Assembly: GCF_004343035.1 (NCBI RefSeq)
Contig: NZ_SMCQ01000023.1
Coordinates: 1 to 47,425 of the forward strand
Direction of reading: 5' to 3'
From: Longibaculum muris
Lineage (GTDB): Bacteria; Bacillota_I; Bacilli_A; Erysipelotrichales; Coprobacillaceae
DNA: 47,425 nt
In this document: in pieces, positions 1 to 7,990 of the stretch
Numbering within the stretch: position 1 is the first letter of the stretch
Layout of the letters: every line of letters starts with the position of its first letter
Notes under the pieces: generated by a model
The model's database searches: none
What the model was told of the DNA's origin: nothing
What the model saw: only the letters and a program-made list of their open reading frames with translations
Translations under genes and position numbers: made by a program

Positions 1-33
1 AAGCTTCTTATCTAAATTATCTCGCAAAACAAA

Positions 34-53
34 AGCACCGAAATTTTGGTGCT
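34..53 (-). terminator. Intrinsic terminator, probably of metA
   Basis: The arms AGCACC/GGTGCT, extended by A-T pairs, form a hairpin. Read on the minus strand it is followed by TTTTGTTTT. It lies about 110 bases past the metA stop codon, so it probably ends the metA transcript. Confidence 0.65.
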
Positions 54-159
54 AATGTTTAACGATTTTTGAGACATTTTCAAATTTGCTTGACATCTTA
101 TCCGACTTTTTTATTTCATCTTATCACATATTCATCACAAAAAGAAAAGAGCCCAATTT

Positions 160-1092
160 TTATCTTTCTTTGAGCTCCTCTAAATCATAAGGCGTTTCTT
201 GGTAAACATAGTAATTCAACCAATTCGCAAATATCAAATAGGCATGAGAACGCCATTTCACTTGAATTTCACTATCAATATCATCATTTAAATAATAATT
301 CTTAGGCATTTCACTCACAATATCAGGATTTGCTAAATCTCTACGATATTCTTTATCTAAAGTATCTGGATCATATTCAGGATGTCCAGTAATAAAGAAT
401 CTTGAACCATCTTTAGAAGCAACAATATACACCCCTGCTTCTTTTGATTCAGCTAAAACATCTAAATCTTTAACTTGTTCTATTTCTTCTTTTAAGACTG
501 TTGTATAGCGTGAATGTGGTGCATAAAACTGATAATCAAAACCACGTAATATCTTGCGCTTCATTTTATCAACATTTGTATGATGAAGATAGACTCCTGT
601 TAATTTATGTGGTAATAAATGTTTCGATATCCCATAAAAATAATGTAAACTTGCTTGTGCAGCCCAACAAATAAAGAAACTACTAAAAACATGCGTTTTT
701 GACCATTCTAACAATTGCGTTAATTCATCCCAATAATCAACTTCTTCAAATTCTAGTTTTTCTACAGGTGCCCCAGTAATAATCAAACCATCATATTTGT
801 TATCTTTGATATCATCAAAAGTCTTATAAAAAGCTAATAAATGCTCTTTAGAAACATTTTTTGAATCATGACTAGCCATATGAATCCAATCTACTTCTGT
901 TTGTAATGGTGTATTTGATAACAATCTTAATAATTGTGTTTCTGTAACTATTTTTGTTGGCATGATATTTAAAATCAATAATTTTAAAGGTCTAATCTTT
1001 TGCGTTGTTGCACGTGTTTCATTCATGATAAATATATTTTCATCTTTTAATATTTTCGCTGCCGGTAAATTATCTGGTATTTTTATTGGCAT
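160..1092 (-). CDS. metA: Homoserine O-acetyltransferase, MetA family
   Basis: Activates homoserine by O-acylation in cytoplasmic methionine synthesis. The 310-residue length is normal for MetA. The nucleophile is Cys142 (in FICWAAQ) and the His/Glu pair is H237 and E239 (in TGHPEYD). Residue 111 is Glu (GAPVEKLEF); published work on this family links Glu111 to acetyl-CoA and Gly111 to succinyl-CoA, so acetyl transfer is the better call despite the family name. The start follows GAGGTG. The gene stands alone and diverges from a flavoprotein gene across a perfect inverted repeat at 1116-1141. I see no SAM riboswitch or T-box upstream. Confidence 0.95.
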   Translation of the reverse strand: MPIKIPDNLPAAKILKDENIFIMNETRATTQKIRPLKLLILNIMPTKIVTETQLLRLLSNTPLQTEVDWIHMASHDSKNVSKEHLLAFYKTFDDIKDNKYDGLIITGAPVEKLEFEEVDYWDELTQLLEWSKTHVFSSFFICWAAQASLHYFYGISKHLLPHKLTGVYLHHTNVDKMKRKILRGFDYQFYAPHSRYTTVLKEEIEQVKDLDVLAESKEAGVYIVASKDGSRFFITGHPEYDPDTLDKEYRRDLANPDIVSEMPKNYYLNDDIDSEIQVKWRSHAYLIFANWLNYYVYQETPYDLEELKER

Positions 1093-1115
1093 AATAACAC
1101 CTCACTTCATTGTTT

Positions 1116-1141
1116 TCTATTTTAACATAAATTAAAATAGA
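1116..1141. promoter_or_regulatory. Inverted repeat between the metA and Nim-like divergent genes
   Basis: A perfect repeat TCTATTTTAA-N6-TTAAAATAGA sits midway in the 98-base divergent intergenic region. Its right arm precedes a possible plus-strand -10 (TAAAAT near 1161). The placement suits an operator acting on both genes, but in AT-rich DNA it could be chance. No regulator is assigned. Confidence 0.4.
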
Positions 1142-1190
1142 CTTGTACCCTTATTTGCTTTAAAATAAAGAAAAAGGAGCGCGAAAACAA

Positions 1191-1817
1191 ATGAAAGAAG
1201 ATTTAATTAACCAATACTCTCAAACATTAATCAATATTTATCCAAAAAAGTATTTAAAAAATTGTTTATATGATTATATCGTTGTTTTAAAAAATCAAGA
1301 AAACCCCATTGAAAAAAACAATATTCTCTATACAAATTATCAAGATTTCTTTAAGCACGATTATCTCATTTATCCTATACCCGTTTATCGAAAACCACGT
1401 AAGTTATTAACCTATCAAGAAAGTATGACTATTTTAAATAATATGAATTATGGTAGTCTAGCTATTACTAATGATATTCCATATTGTGTTAGTTTAAATC
1501 ATTTTGTTGTGGATCAACATATTTATTTTCATTGTGGACAACAAGGATATAAATTAAAAGGATTGAATCAATTGGCTTGTTATCATGTGGTAGAAGATTT
1601 AGGTATTCATCAGGAAGCATTTACAAATAATCATAACAGTGTGGTTGTTTATGGAATATTAAAAGAAGTCAAAAAAAATAAGAAAGCTTTATTAGAAGCT
1701 TTCTTAAAAAGATTTACCCCTGATTTTACCAAGGATTTAACTGTACAAGCAATTGAAAATACGAAAATATTAGAATTAGAAATTATTCATATAACAGGTA
1801 AAAAGCATTTTCATTAA
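1191..1817 (+). CDS. Pyridoxamine 5'-phosphate oxidase-like FMN-binding protein, Nim-related
   Basis: A 208-residue cytoplasmic protein of the split-barrel flavoprotein superfamily. The segment from about residue 85 (YGSLAIT..IPYCVSLNHFVVD..IYFHCGQQGYK) matches the Nim/PNPOx-like pattern: a central strand, the Asn-His segment and an FHxxxxGxK phosphate-binding stretch. Nim relatives reduce nitro compounds, but most homologues have no known substrate, so I give no gene symbol. It starts 12 bases after AAGGAG. Its 3' end overlaps the stop of the convergent dgt-like gene by 4 bases. The roughly 75-residue N-terminal extension, rich in Tyr and Lys, is not recognised. Confidence 0.8.
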   Translation: MKEDLINQYSQTLINIYPKKYLKNCLYDYIVVLKNQENPIEKNNILYTNYQDFFKHDYLIYPIPVYRKPRKLLTYQESMTILNNMNYGSLAITNDIPYCVSLNHFVVDQHIYFHCGQQGYKLKGLNQLACYHVVEDLGIHQEAFTNNHNSVVVYGILKEVKKNKKALLEAFLKRFTPDFTKDLTVQAIENTKILELEIIHITGKKHFH

Positions 1818-3037
1818 AATGTAATTAATTCATTAAAAACTTGAATTAAAAATACATCACTCATACCTGCTAAATAATCTAAAATACTTTTTTCTAAAGC
1901 TTGAGAATCATGGACAAAATCATAAACGATTTTGTTTGTGTATTCTTTTTTTCTTGGATAATTTTCGATATAAGCATATTTATCAAGCCAAGTAATATAG
2001 TGACTAATTAATTTTGGATACTGGTTCTGATCACGATATAAAGCAAAAATCAAATCTTCTTTACCATAATCATATAGGAAATCAAACAAAGAGTGTAAAA
2101 TTAAAGAAACGTATTTTTCATGAATTTGAACTCTTTTAATTAAATAAATATTTTCATAATTAAATTTCATAATGGCTTGCATTTTTTTAAATGCTTCATC
2201 AGATAAACCAATGCCTTTTTCAACTGATGAATTCACAATAACATCATGAATAAAATAATTCACAATTGAGCCATTATTAATAGCCTGAAATTGATATTCT
2301 CCCATCTGATTCAAAGTTTCTTTTAATTCATTGACCTTTTCTTCTTGTAAAACATCGAGTCGTAAAGCATCTTCAATATCTCTTGCTAAATAAGCAATCT
2401 TATCTGAGATTTTAACAACACATCCTTCATAGGTCCAAGGATTGTATTCCCCAGCATATTGATAGTCTTTTAAATCAATATATTCATTTCTTTTTTGAAT
2501 ATATTTTTGATTCATTTCTCCACAATGAGCTATAATTCCATCACGAATGGCATATGTTAAATTTAAATTATGTTGATAATGATTATTATCTTCTAGTAAT
2601 TCAATATCATCAACAAAATGTAAACTATTTCTTTCATGCCAAAAACGCTCTAATTGATGTTCCTTAGCAATCTCAGTTAAAATTGTCTCTCCACCATGTC
2701 CAAAAGGTGCATGCCCTAAATCATGACCTACCGCAATTGCTTTGGTTAACTCTGTATTTAATCCAAGTTCACATGCAATCGTATGAGATACCGATTCAAC
2801 AAGATTGACATGTTCACTACGCGTACAAACATGGTCATCATCAACCGCAAAAAAGACTTGTGTTTTATGTTTTAAACGTCGATAAGCTTGTGAAAATATA
2901 ATTCTTGTATAATCTCGACCAAATTCACTACGCAAATCATGACGACGTTGATAAAGTGTTTCAACTCGCGCAATCGCAAGTGAATAATCTGGATGATTTT
3001 CATTCATCGCATAGCTTGCAAATTTTTTATTTTCCAT
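1814..3037 (-). CDS. dgt: dGTPase-like HD-domain triphosphohydrolase
   Basis: Predicted to hydrolyse dNTPs (classically dGTP) to nucleoside and triphosphate, limiting the dNTP pool. The family signature is clear: SEFGRDYTRIIFSQAYRRLKHKTQVF near the N-terminus, then SEHVNLVESVSHTIA and the metal-binding HDLGHAPFGHGGE. The frame is open to 3097, but the ATG at 3037 follows GGGGTGA at good spacing and opens with MENKKFASYA, giving 407 residues. It diverges from msrC with 48 bases between starts. Gram-positive members of this class vary in nucleotide preference and regulation, so 'dGTPase-like' is the safe call. Confidence 0.88.
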   Translation of the reverse strand: MENKKFASYAMNENHPDYSLAIARVETLYQRRHDLRSEFGRDYTRIIFSQAYRRLKHKTQVFFAVDDDHVCTRSEHVNLVESVSHTIACELGLNTELTKAIAVGHDLGHAPFGHGGETILTEIAKEHQLERFWHERNSLHFVDDIELLEDNNHYQHNLNLTYAIRDGIIAHCGEMNQKYIQKRNEYIDLKDYQYAGEYNPWTYEGCVVKISDKIAYLARDIEDALRLDVLQEEKVNELKETLNQMGEYQFQAINNGSIVNYFIHDVIVNSSVEKGIGLSDEAFKKMQAIMKFNYENIYLIKRVQIHEKYVSLILHSLFDFLYDYGKEDLIFALYRDQNQYPKLISHYITWLDKYAYIENYPRKKEYTNKIVYDFVHDSQALEKSILDYLAGMSDVFLIQVFNELITF

Positions 3038-3085
3038 TTCTATCACCCCATAAAAGTATGTTATACTAAAAAAGAGGTGAAAGCA

Positions 3086-3553
3086 ATGGATAAACATTTA
3101 TTTTTCGAACAACTCCATCTTCTTATTCAAGATGAACCTAATATAATTGCTAATCTGGCAAATATATCAGCTTTTTTAAATCAAAACTTTGATGATATCA
3201 ACTGGGTTGGTTTTTATTTAGTGGAAAAAGATAACCCTAAAAAAGAATTAGTCTTAGGTCCTTTTCAAGGAAAAGTTGCTTGTATTCGCATTCCTTTTGG
3301 ACAAGGTGTCTGTGGTAATGCAGCTTTAAGGAAAGAAACAATTCGCGTATTGGATGTCCATCAATTTGTTGGGCATATTGCCTGTGATGCTGAAAGTTTA
3401 AGTGAGATTGTCATTCCAATTATTGTTGATGATGAAGTCATTGGAGTATTGGATATTGATTCTCCTTCTTATAATCGTTTTACCTTAAATGATCAAATGA
3501 TTTTAGAAGATGTAGTAAAAATTATCGAAAAAGATGTCTTTTGTAAAGCATAA
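3086..3553 (+). CDS. msrC: Free methionine-(R)-sulfoxide reductase (GAF-type fRMsr)
   Basis: A single GAF domain of 155 residues that reduces free L-methionine-(R)-sulfoxide in the cytoplasm. The catalytic and resolving cysteines are Cys66, Cys76 and Cys100, with the family spacing of 10 and 24 residues, within GQGVCGNAA and GHIACDAESLSEIVIP. The start at 3086 has AGAGGTGA 6 bases upstream; the frame extends further upstream, but that part overlaps dgt and has no ribosome-binding site. It ends at a bidirectional terminator. With metA nearby it fits methionine upkeep and repair. Confidence 0.93.
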   Translation: MDKHLFFEQLHLLIQDEPNIIANLANISAFLNQNFDDINWVGFYLVEKDNPKKELVLGPFQGKVACIRIPFGQGVCGNAALRKETIRVLDVHQFVGHIACDAESLSEIVIPIIVDDEVIGVLDIDSPSYNRFTLNDQMILEDVVKIIEKDVFCKA

Positions 3554-3577
3554 AAACGTGAGATTCTCACGTTTTTT
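3552..3577. terminator. Bidirectional terminator between msrC and the chemosensory operon
   Basis: The stem ACGTGAG/CTCACGT with loop ATT is flanked by A-tracts and T-tracts on both sides. It lies between the msrC stop and the last gene (cheW) of the minus-strand chemosensory operon, and can end both transcripts. Confidence 0.85.
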
Positions 3578-4004
3578 AAATAATTTCTTCACTTGTTAAA
3601 AATTGGATTGTTTTTTCAATATCTATAAAATAATAAATTTTATTTTCATATTGATAAAGACTTTGAATATACCAAATATCTGATAAAAATTCTTGTTTAT
3701 TTGTTGTAAAAGTCATATTTTGTATATTTTCTAATACTGGTTCTTGACCAATTTGAATCCCAAAATAACAATCTTCATTTTTAACAACTAAGATTGTTGT
3801 ATCAGTTAATGAAAAGACATTTTCATCTAATTGTAAGACGGGTAAAATATTCCCTTTATAATGAAAGATTCCTAAATAATAAAGTGGTAGACATGGAATC
3901 TTTGAAATGGAAACATGTGTACATATTTCAACCATATCACTTAATTTCACTAAATAATTCTTTTGTTGTCCTTGTAAACATAAAACATTTTCCAATGTAT
4001 CCAT
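3576..4004 (-). CDS. cheW: CheW-like coupling protein, last gene of the operon
   Basis: A 142-residue CheW-domain protein that would link the chemoreceptor to CheA in the signalling array. Conserved features are the N-terminal strand VLCLQGQQKNYLVKLSDMVEI and YYLGIFHYKGNILPVLQLDE (usually VxGxxNxRGxIxPVxDL). The ATG at 4004 overlaps the cheA stop as TAATG with AGGG upstream, indicating translational coupling; an in-frame ATG at 4025 has no ribosome-binding site. It is the second CheW of the operon and divergent from the first (10871-11236), so the two may serve different receptors. Confidence 0.85.
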   Translation of the reverse strand: MDTLENVLCLQGQQKNYLVKLSDMVEICTHVSISKIPCLPLYYLGIFHYKGNILPVLQLDENVFSLTDTTILVVKNEDCYFGIQIGQEPVLENIQNMTFTTNKQEFLSDIWYIQSLYQYENKIYYFIDIEKTIQFLTSEEII

Positions 4005-5932
4005 TATAATTTCCCTGCCTTCCATTTTTCAATCAATATCTCTACATCCAAATTCAAACAAATATGTGCCTTACTCAATAAACTAATCCCACTAATTCCA
4101 CTTAAATTACGATAAGCTCCTCCTAGTAAAACTGGTAAACGTTTCATTACTAAACGTTGATTTGATTCGACTTGATCAACCAGCAAGCAGCCTTGTTGCG
4201 TTGCAGTTTTAAAATAAATAAGGAGAGCTTGCTTCAAATCAGGTTTTTCAACTTCATAATAAGAATACAGATCTAAAAATGGAATCAATTCTTCATTTAA
4301 TGTAATGTATTTTTTTCCATTAATTTCTTGAACTTGTTGAAGTTGGGCATTTTGAAAATAAGTTACATATTTTGAAGGAATAGAACAATGATATTCTCCT
4401 AGTATAAAACAAGTTGAATCAATTGTTGTTAAGGATAATGGTAATGTTAAGATAAAAGTAGAGCCCTTATTCAGTTCACTTTCAATATAGATATGACCAC
4501 CAATTTCTTCTAAAATATGTGCCACAACATCTAAACCAACGCCACGTCCTGAATATTGAGTAACTTCTTTATTGGTTGTAAAACCTGGTGTTAAAATAAA
4601 ATTCAAGAGTTCAAAATGAGTATAGTCCTCAATTGGTTTATCTGTTAAAGATAATTCACTAGCTATTTTATAAATCTTTTGAACATCAATTCCTTTACCA
4701 TCATCACTAATAGATATATAAAGTTCTCCACGCCGTATTTCTACATCAAAAACAATTTGACCTTTTTCACTTTTATTGATTTCTAAACGTTTTGCAGTAT
4801 CTTCTATCCCATGATCAACAGCATTACGTAAAATATGAATTAAAGCTTCACTTAAATGTTCTACAATCTTTTGATCTGCTTCAATCTCACCACAATGAAT
4901 AATAAAGTCAACATCTTTATTTTGTGATTGACAAATATCACGAAGTGTTCTTTTCAATTTTGGAACAATTTGTTTGATGGGAACAAGACGCATTTGAATA
5001 ATGGTTTCTTCTAACTGCTTTGACAATTGTTCTAGATGATAGAGAGTACTATCATCAAAATCTTCTACTCCCATTTCTTTTAAGTGATCTTTAACATATT
5101 GAACATTCATCATTATTTCATTAGAAATATTTTCTAGAGTATCTAGTTTTTTTAATTGAATTTGAGATGTTTTTAAGGTTGTTTGATTTTTGACATTTTT
5201 ACTTTGCCGTGTAATTTCTTCACATTTAGATACAAATAAACCATTTTCTAATGTTTTAAAAACTTCATCAAATTCACTTGTTGTTATGCAAAGATAAAAA
5301 CCAACTTTTTGTATAATGTCAGCATTCTGGCTATCATCTAAATCAGCAGGATAGCTTTGAATAGATTGACATTTCTTTTCAATTTGATGGACTAGCATAA
5401 AAGCACGTACATTTTCCATTCGGTATTCTTTTTCAAATGTAATCTTAACAATTTTCCCGTCACCTTTAAAGTAATTTTCAACATCAAAAGTTTCCTGTTT
5501 AATCGCAACATTTTGTTTATTTAATAATCGTTGATGATATTGTTTGGCCTTTTCAATTAATGCTTCACAAGAAACCGGCATATAATTGTCATCATTCATA
5601 AGGCCTAATTCTTTTTCAATAAAATCAAAGACATCAAATAATAAATTAAATAAATCTGCTTCATCTATTTGGATATCTTGTCCATAATCACGATAAACCG
5701 AGAAAATATCTTCCATTTTATGGGTTAATTGTGATAACCCTTCTAATCCCATCATTGCTGATGAGCTTTTCATTGTATGCATAATTCTAAAAATATTTTG
5801 AATATCTTCTAGACTTAGACATTGATTTTCTTCACTATTTAATAATATAACATTTAATTGTTCAATCAACTGGCTTGTTTCAATCATATAAACTTCTAAC
5901 ATTCCCTTTGTTTCTTTATCAAAGAATCCCAT
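4004..5932 (-). CDS. cheA: Chemotaxis histidine kinase CheA
   Basis: A 642-residue cytoplasmic kinase with full CheA layout. The Hpt domain (about 1-110) carries the phosphorylated His52 in IMHTMKSSSAMMG. A P2-like CheY-binding segment lies at about 150-235. The dimerisation helices begin near 260. The ATPase has N box HILRNAVDHGIED, G1 DDGKGID and G2 GRGVGLD. The C-terminal CheW-like regulatory domain is at about 500-640. Key residues look intact, so it should be active. It lies 11 bases after the response-regulator cyclase and overlaps cheW. Confidence 0.96.
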   Translation of the reverse strand: MGFFDKETKGMLEVYMIETSQLIEQLNVILLNSEENQCLSLEDIQNIFRIMHTMKSSSAMMGLEGLSQLTHKMEDIFSVYRDYGQDIQIDEADLFNLLFDVFDFIEKELGLMNDDNYMPVSCEALIEKAKQYHQRLLNKQNVAIKQETFDVENYFKGDGKIVKITFEKEYRMENVRAFMLVHQIEKKCQSIQSYPADLDDSQNADIIQKVGFYLCITTSEFDEVFKTLENGLFVSKCEEITRQSKNVKNQTTLKTSQIQLKKLDTLENISNEIMMNVQYVKDHLKEMGVEDFDDSTLYHLEQLSKQLEETIIQMRLVPIKQIVPKLKRTLRDICQSQNKDVDFIIHCGEIEADQKIVEHLSEALIHILRNAVDHGIEDTAKRLEINKSEKGQIVFDVEIRRGELYISISDDGKGIDVQKIYKIASELSLTDKPIEDYTHFELLNFILTPGFTTNKEVTQYSGRGVGLDVVAHILEEIGGHIYIESELNKGSTFILTLPLSLTTIDSTCFILGEYHCSIPSKYVTYFQNAQLQQVQEINGKKYITLNEELIPFLDLYSYYEVEKPDLKQALLIYFKTATQQGCLLVDQVESNQRLVMKRLPVLLGGAYRNLSGISGISLLSKAHICLNLDVEILIEKWKAGKL

Positions 5933-5943
5933 ATTGTTTATCC

Positions 5944-6879
5944 TTATTTTTCATCATGATACCAAACACAACAGTTTTTACCATGACTTTTTCCTTGATA
6001 AAGAGCTAAATCAGCACAATGGACATTTTCATCAATTTCTAATGCTGGATTATAAGGATATAAACCAAAAGTCATTGTACAATGGAATGTATTTTGTTTA
6101 TGAACGAATTCAAAGCTTTCTATTTCTTCACGAATTTCTTCAACAATTTGTTTTGCCTGTTGTAATGTTAAATTAAATAAAATAATTAAGAATTCCTCTC
6201 CACCCCAACGAATAGCACGATGTTTCACTTTAAAAGAATTTAATATTTCAGCAAAGCAAATTAAAACCTTATCTCCTGCATCATGACCAAATGTATCATT
6301 AATAATTTTAAAGTTATCAATATCTGTCAAAACAAAATAATGGTTTGTTGCTTCATTTTCTTTTTCTGCTAATTCTTTAGGTAAATTCTCAGTAACAAAA
6401 CGACGATTATATAGTCCAGTTAAACTATCACGATAAGCAATATAATTCAATTTTTCCATATTACTTTTTAAAATCTCATTTTGAGCACAGAGTTCATCGC
6501 GTTGTTTTTTGATGAGTAATTGGTTTTGAATACGGGTTAAAAATTCTTCATCGACAAATGGTTTTTTGATGTAATCGTAAGCGCCTGATGATAACCCCTT
6601 AATGACATCTAAATTTTGATCTCTTGCAGTTAAAAAGACGATATTGGCATGACTTTCATCAATTTCTTTAATTTTATAAATCAAATCAAAACCTTCAATA
6701 TCAGGTAAAATGATATCTAATATAATTAAATCAGGATGAATTTTAACAATCATGTCTAAAGCATCTTTACCTGTGTGAACATCATAAATAGTGGCTGGTA
6801 AAACACTTAAAACAGATTTAACTCTTTGACAAATCATTAAACTATCATCTACTATCAATATTTTTTGTTTGTTTATCAC
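5944..6879 (-). CDS. Response regulator-diguanylate cyclase (REC-GGDEF, PleD/WspR-like)
   Basis: A receiver domain (about 1-120; acidic pair D11/D12, phosphoacceptor D55 in ILDIILPD, KKPF lysine) joined by a short helix to a GGDEF domain with an intact GGEEF signature (RWGGEEFLIIL). Phosphorylation, probably by CheA, would switch on c-di-GMP synthesis. The RxxD inhibitory site before GGEEF is absent (KVKH at that place), so product inhibition through it is not expected. I take the GTG at 6879, which has AAAGGTGG 7 bases upstream and follows the cheD stop; an in-frame ATG at 6909 would overlap cheD and lacks a ribosome-binding site. Confidence 0.92.
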   Translation of the reverse strand: MINKQKILIVDDSLMICQRVKSVLSVLPATIYDVHTGKDALDMIVKIHPDLIILDIILPDIEGFDLIYKIKEIDESHANIVFLTARDQNLDVIKGLSSGAYDYIKKPFVDEEFLTRIQNQLLIKKQRDELCAQNEILKSNMEKLNYIAYRDSLTGLYNRRFVTENLPKELAEKENEATNHYFVLTDIDNFKIINDTFGHDAGDKVLICFAEILNSFKVKHRAIRWGGEEFLIILFNLTLQQAKQIVEEIREEIESFEFVHKQNTFHCTMTFGLYPYNPALEIDENVHCADLALYQGKSHGKNCCVWYHDEK

Positions 6880-6892
6880 ATGCACACCACCT

Positions 6893-7363
6893 TTATATGA
6901 CTTTATCATTTCTTAAAGAATGCACTTCTACACGACCATCAAACGCATAAAAAGTAACTGTTCTTCCATAATTTTTACCAACATCTTTTGCAATAACACG
7001 TATTCTTTCCTGTTTTAATATATCAAAAACCATCTGTATATTTTGTTTTCCAATTTGCCATTGTTGATTTACTGATGGAAACATTTCAGCTCCACCAACG
7101 ACTTTAGCCACAATATATCTTCTTCTTGCTCCCGCATGAATCATTTCTTCTAACAATGTTACAACACCAATATCTGCATATTTATATTTCTCCCTTACCT
7201 CTCCACTAGGATGGCGTGGCAAAATGATATGTGCCATACCGGCAACTTGCCTAGCTTCATCATACAAACAAACCCCAATACATGACCCTAATGCATAGGA
7301 TACAAGTATATCTTGTTGGATGGCAATTTTTCCTTCCCCAATGCCAACGATAATCTTTTTCAT
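6893..7363 (-). CDS. cheD: Chemoreceptor glutamine deamidase CheD
   Basis: A 156-residue cytoplasmic enzyme that deamidates receptor glutamines and, in Bacillus, partners CheC. The catalytic Cys28 (ALGSCIGVCLYD) and His45 (GMAHIILP) are present. The place normally held by the third residue, Thr, appears to be Ser22 (VSYALGSC). The KVVGGAEMF and IGKQN segments are typical. It follows cheC by 9 bases and precedes the cyclase gene. CheC and CheD without CheB suggests adaptation by deamidation and CheC/CheD feedback together with CheR methylation. Confidence 0.94.
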   Translation of the reverse strand: MKKIIVGIGEGKIAIQQDILVSYALGSCIGVCLYDEARQVAGMAHIILPRHPSGEVREKYKYADIGVVTLLEEMIHAGARRRYIVAKVVGGAEMFPSVNQQWQIGKQNIQMVFDILKQERIRVIAKDVGKNYGRTVTFYAFDGRVEVHSLRNDKVI

Positions 7364-7372
7364 GATGAAAAG

Positions 7373-7990
7373 TTATTCAAGAAATCTAGGAATGTTTTGA
7401 ATAAAATCATAATCAGGAAGGAATAAGATATGACTCTTGTATTTTTCTTCACCTAGTTTAAAAATTGTTTCGATCATTAAAATATCATCAGTATCAAAGG
7501 CAAAATGTGAGATTGGAACATTTAAGATAGCTCCTGCCATGTCAACACATAATTGTGGAACAAGACATTGTATACTTTTATTAAGTAATCCATTCATAGC
7601 TGTTGCATAAGCATTACAAACAATATTTCCCATCTCACATAATAATGATTCTTCAAGTTCATTTAAATTGTTAAAATCAGCATCTTCTCCTAACAGAGTC
7701 TGGATAATTTTCTCAGTTAACAATTGATCAATCAAAAACAAGAATAATCCAGAAATTTCACCTCTTGCTTCAACAAAGACCCCAACATGTAAAGCATCAA
7801 CCTTGCCAAGAAAATGATAAACCTCTTGATAATGCATAAAATGAACGGTTGATAATTCCAGCTGAAATGAAGCATTTAAAAACTGTGATAAAGCAGTGAC
7901 TGCATTACCTGTCCCAATATTTCCTACCTCTTGTAAAAAATCTTTAATAAGTTCATTGTTTTGAAAATTTTCTTCCATAGCATTCACCAT
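7373..7990 (-). CDS. cheC: CheY-phosphate phosphatase CheC
   Basis: A 205-residue CheC/CheX/FliY-superfamily phosphatase. Both active-site helices keep the D/S-x3-E-x2-N pattern: DFLQEVGNIGTGNA near residue 20 and ESLLCEMGNIVCNAY near residue 118. It should remove phosphate from CheY-type receivers and bind CheD. The ATG at 7990 overlaps the CheY-MCP stop (TAATG), implying coupling. The in-frame ATG at 7978 has a better GGTGA site and may be the real start. Confidence 0.92.
   Translation of the reverse strand: MVNAMEENFQNNELIKDFLQEVGNIGTGNAVTALSQFLNASFQLELSTVHFMHYQEVYHFLGKVDALHVGVFVEARGEISGLFLFLIDQLLTEKIIQTLLGEDADFNNLNELEESLLCEMGNIVCNAYATAMNGLLNKSIQCLVPQLCVDMAGAILNVPISHFAFDTDDILMIETIFKLGEEKYKSHILFLPDYDFIQNIPRFLE

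Noticed and set aside
1093-1190. SAM riboswitch or T-box upstream of metA
   Set aside because: The region is only 98 bases and lacks the conserved stems or T-box sequence.
1191-1817. Calling the flavoprotein a nitroimidazole-resistance gene (nimA)
   Set aside because: Only superfamily-level similarity is visible; most such proteins have no shown nitroreductase role.
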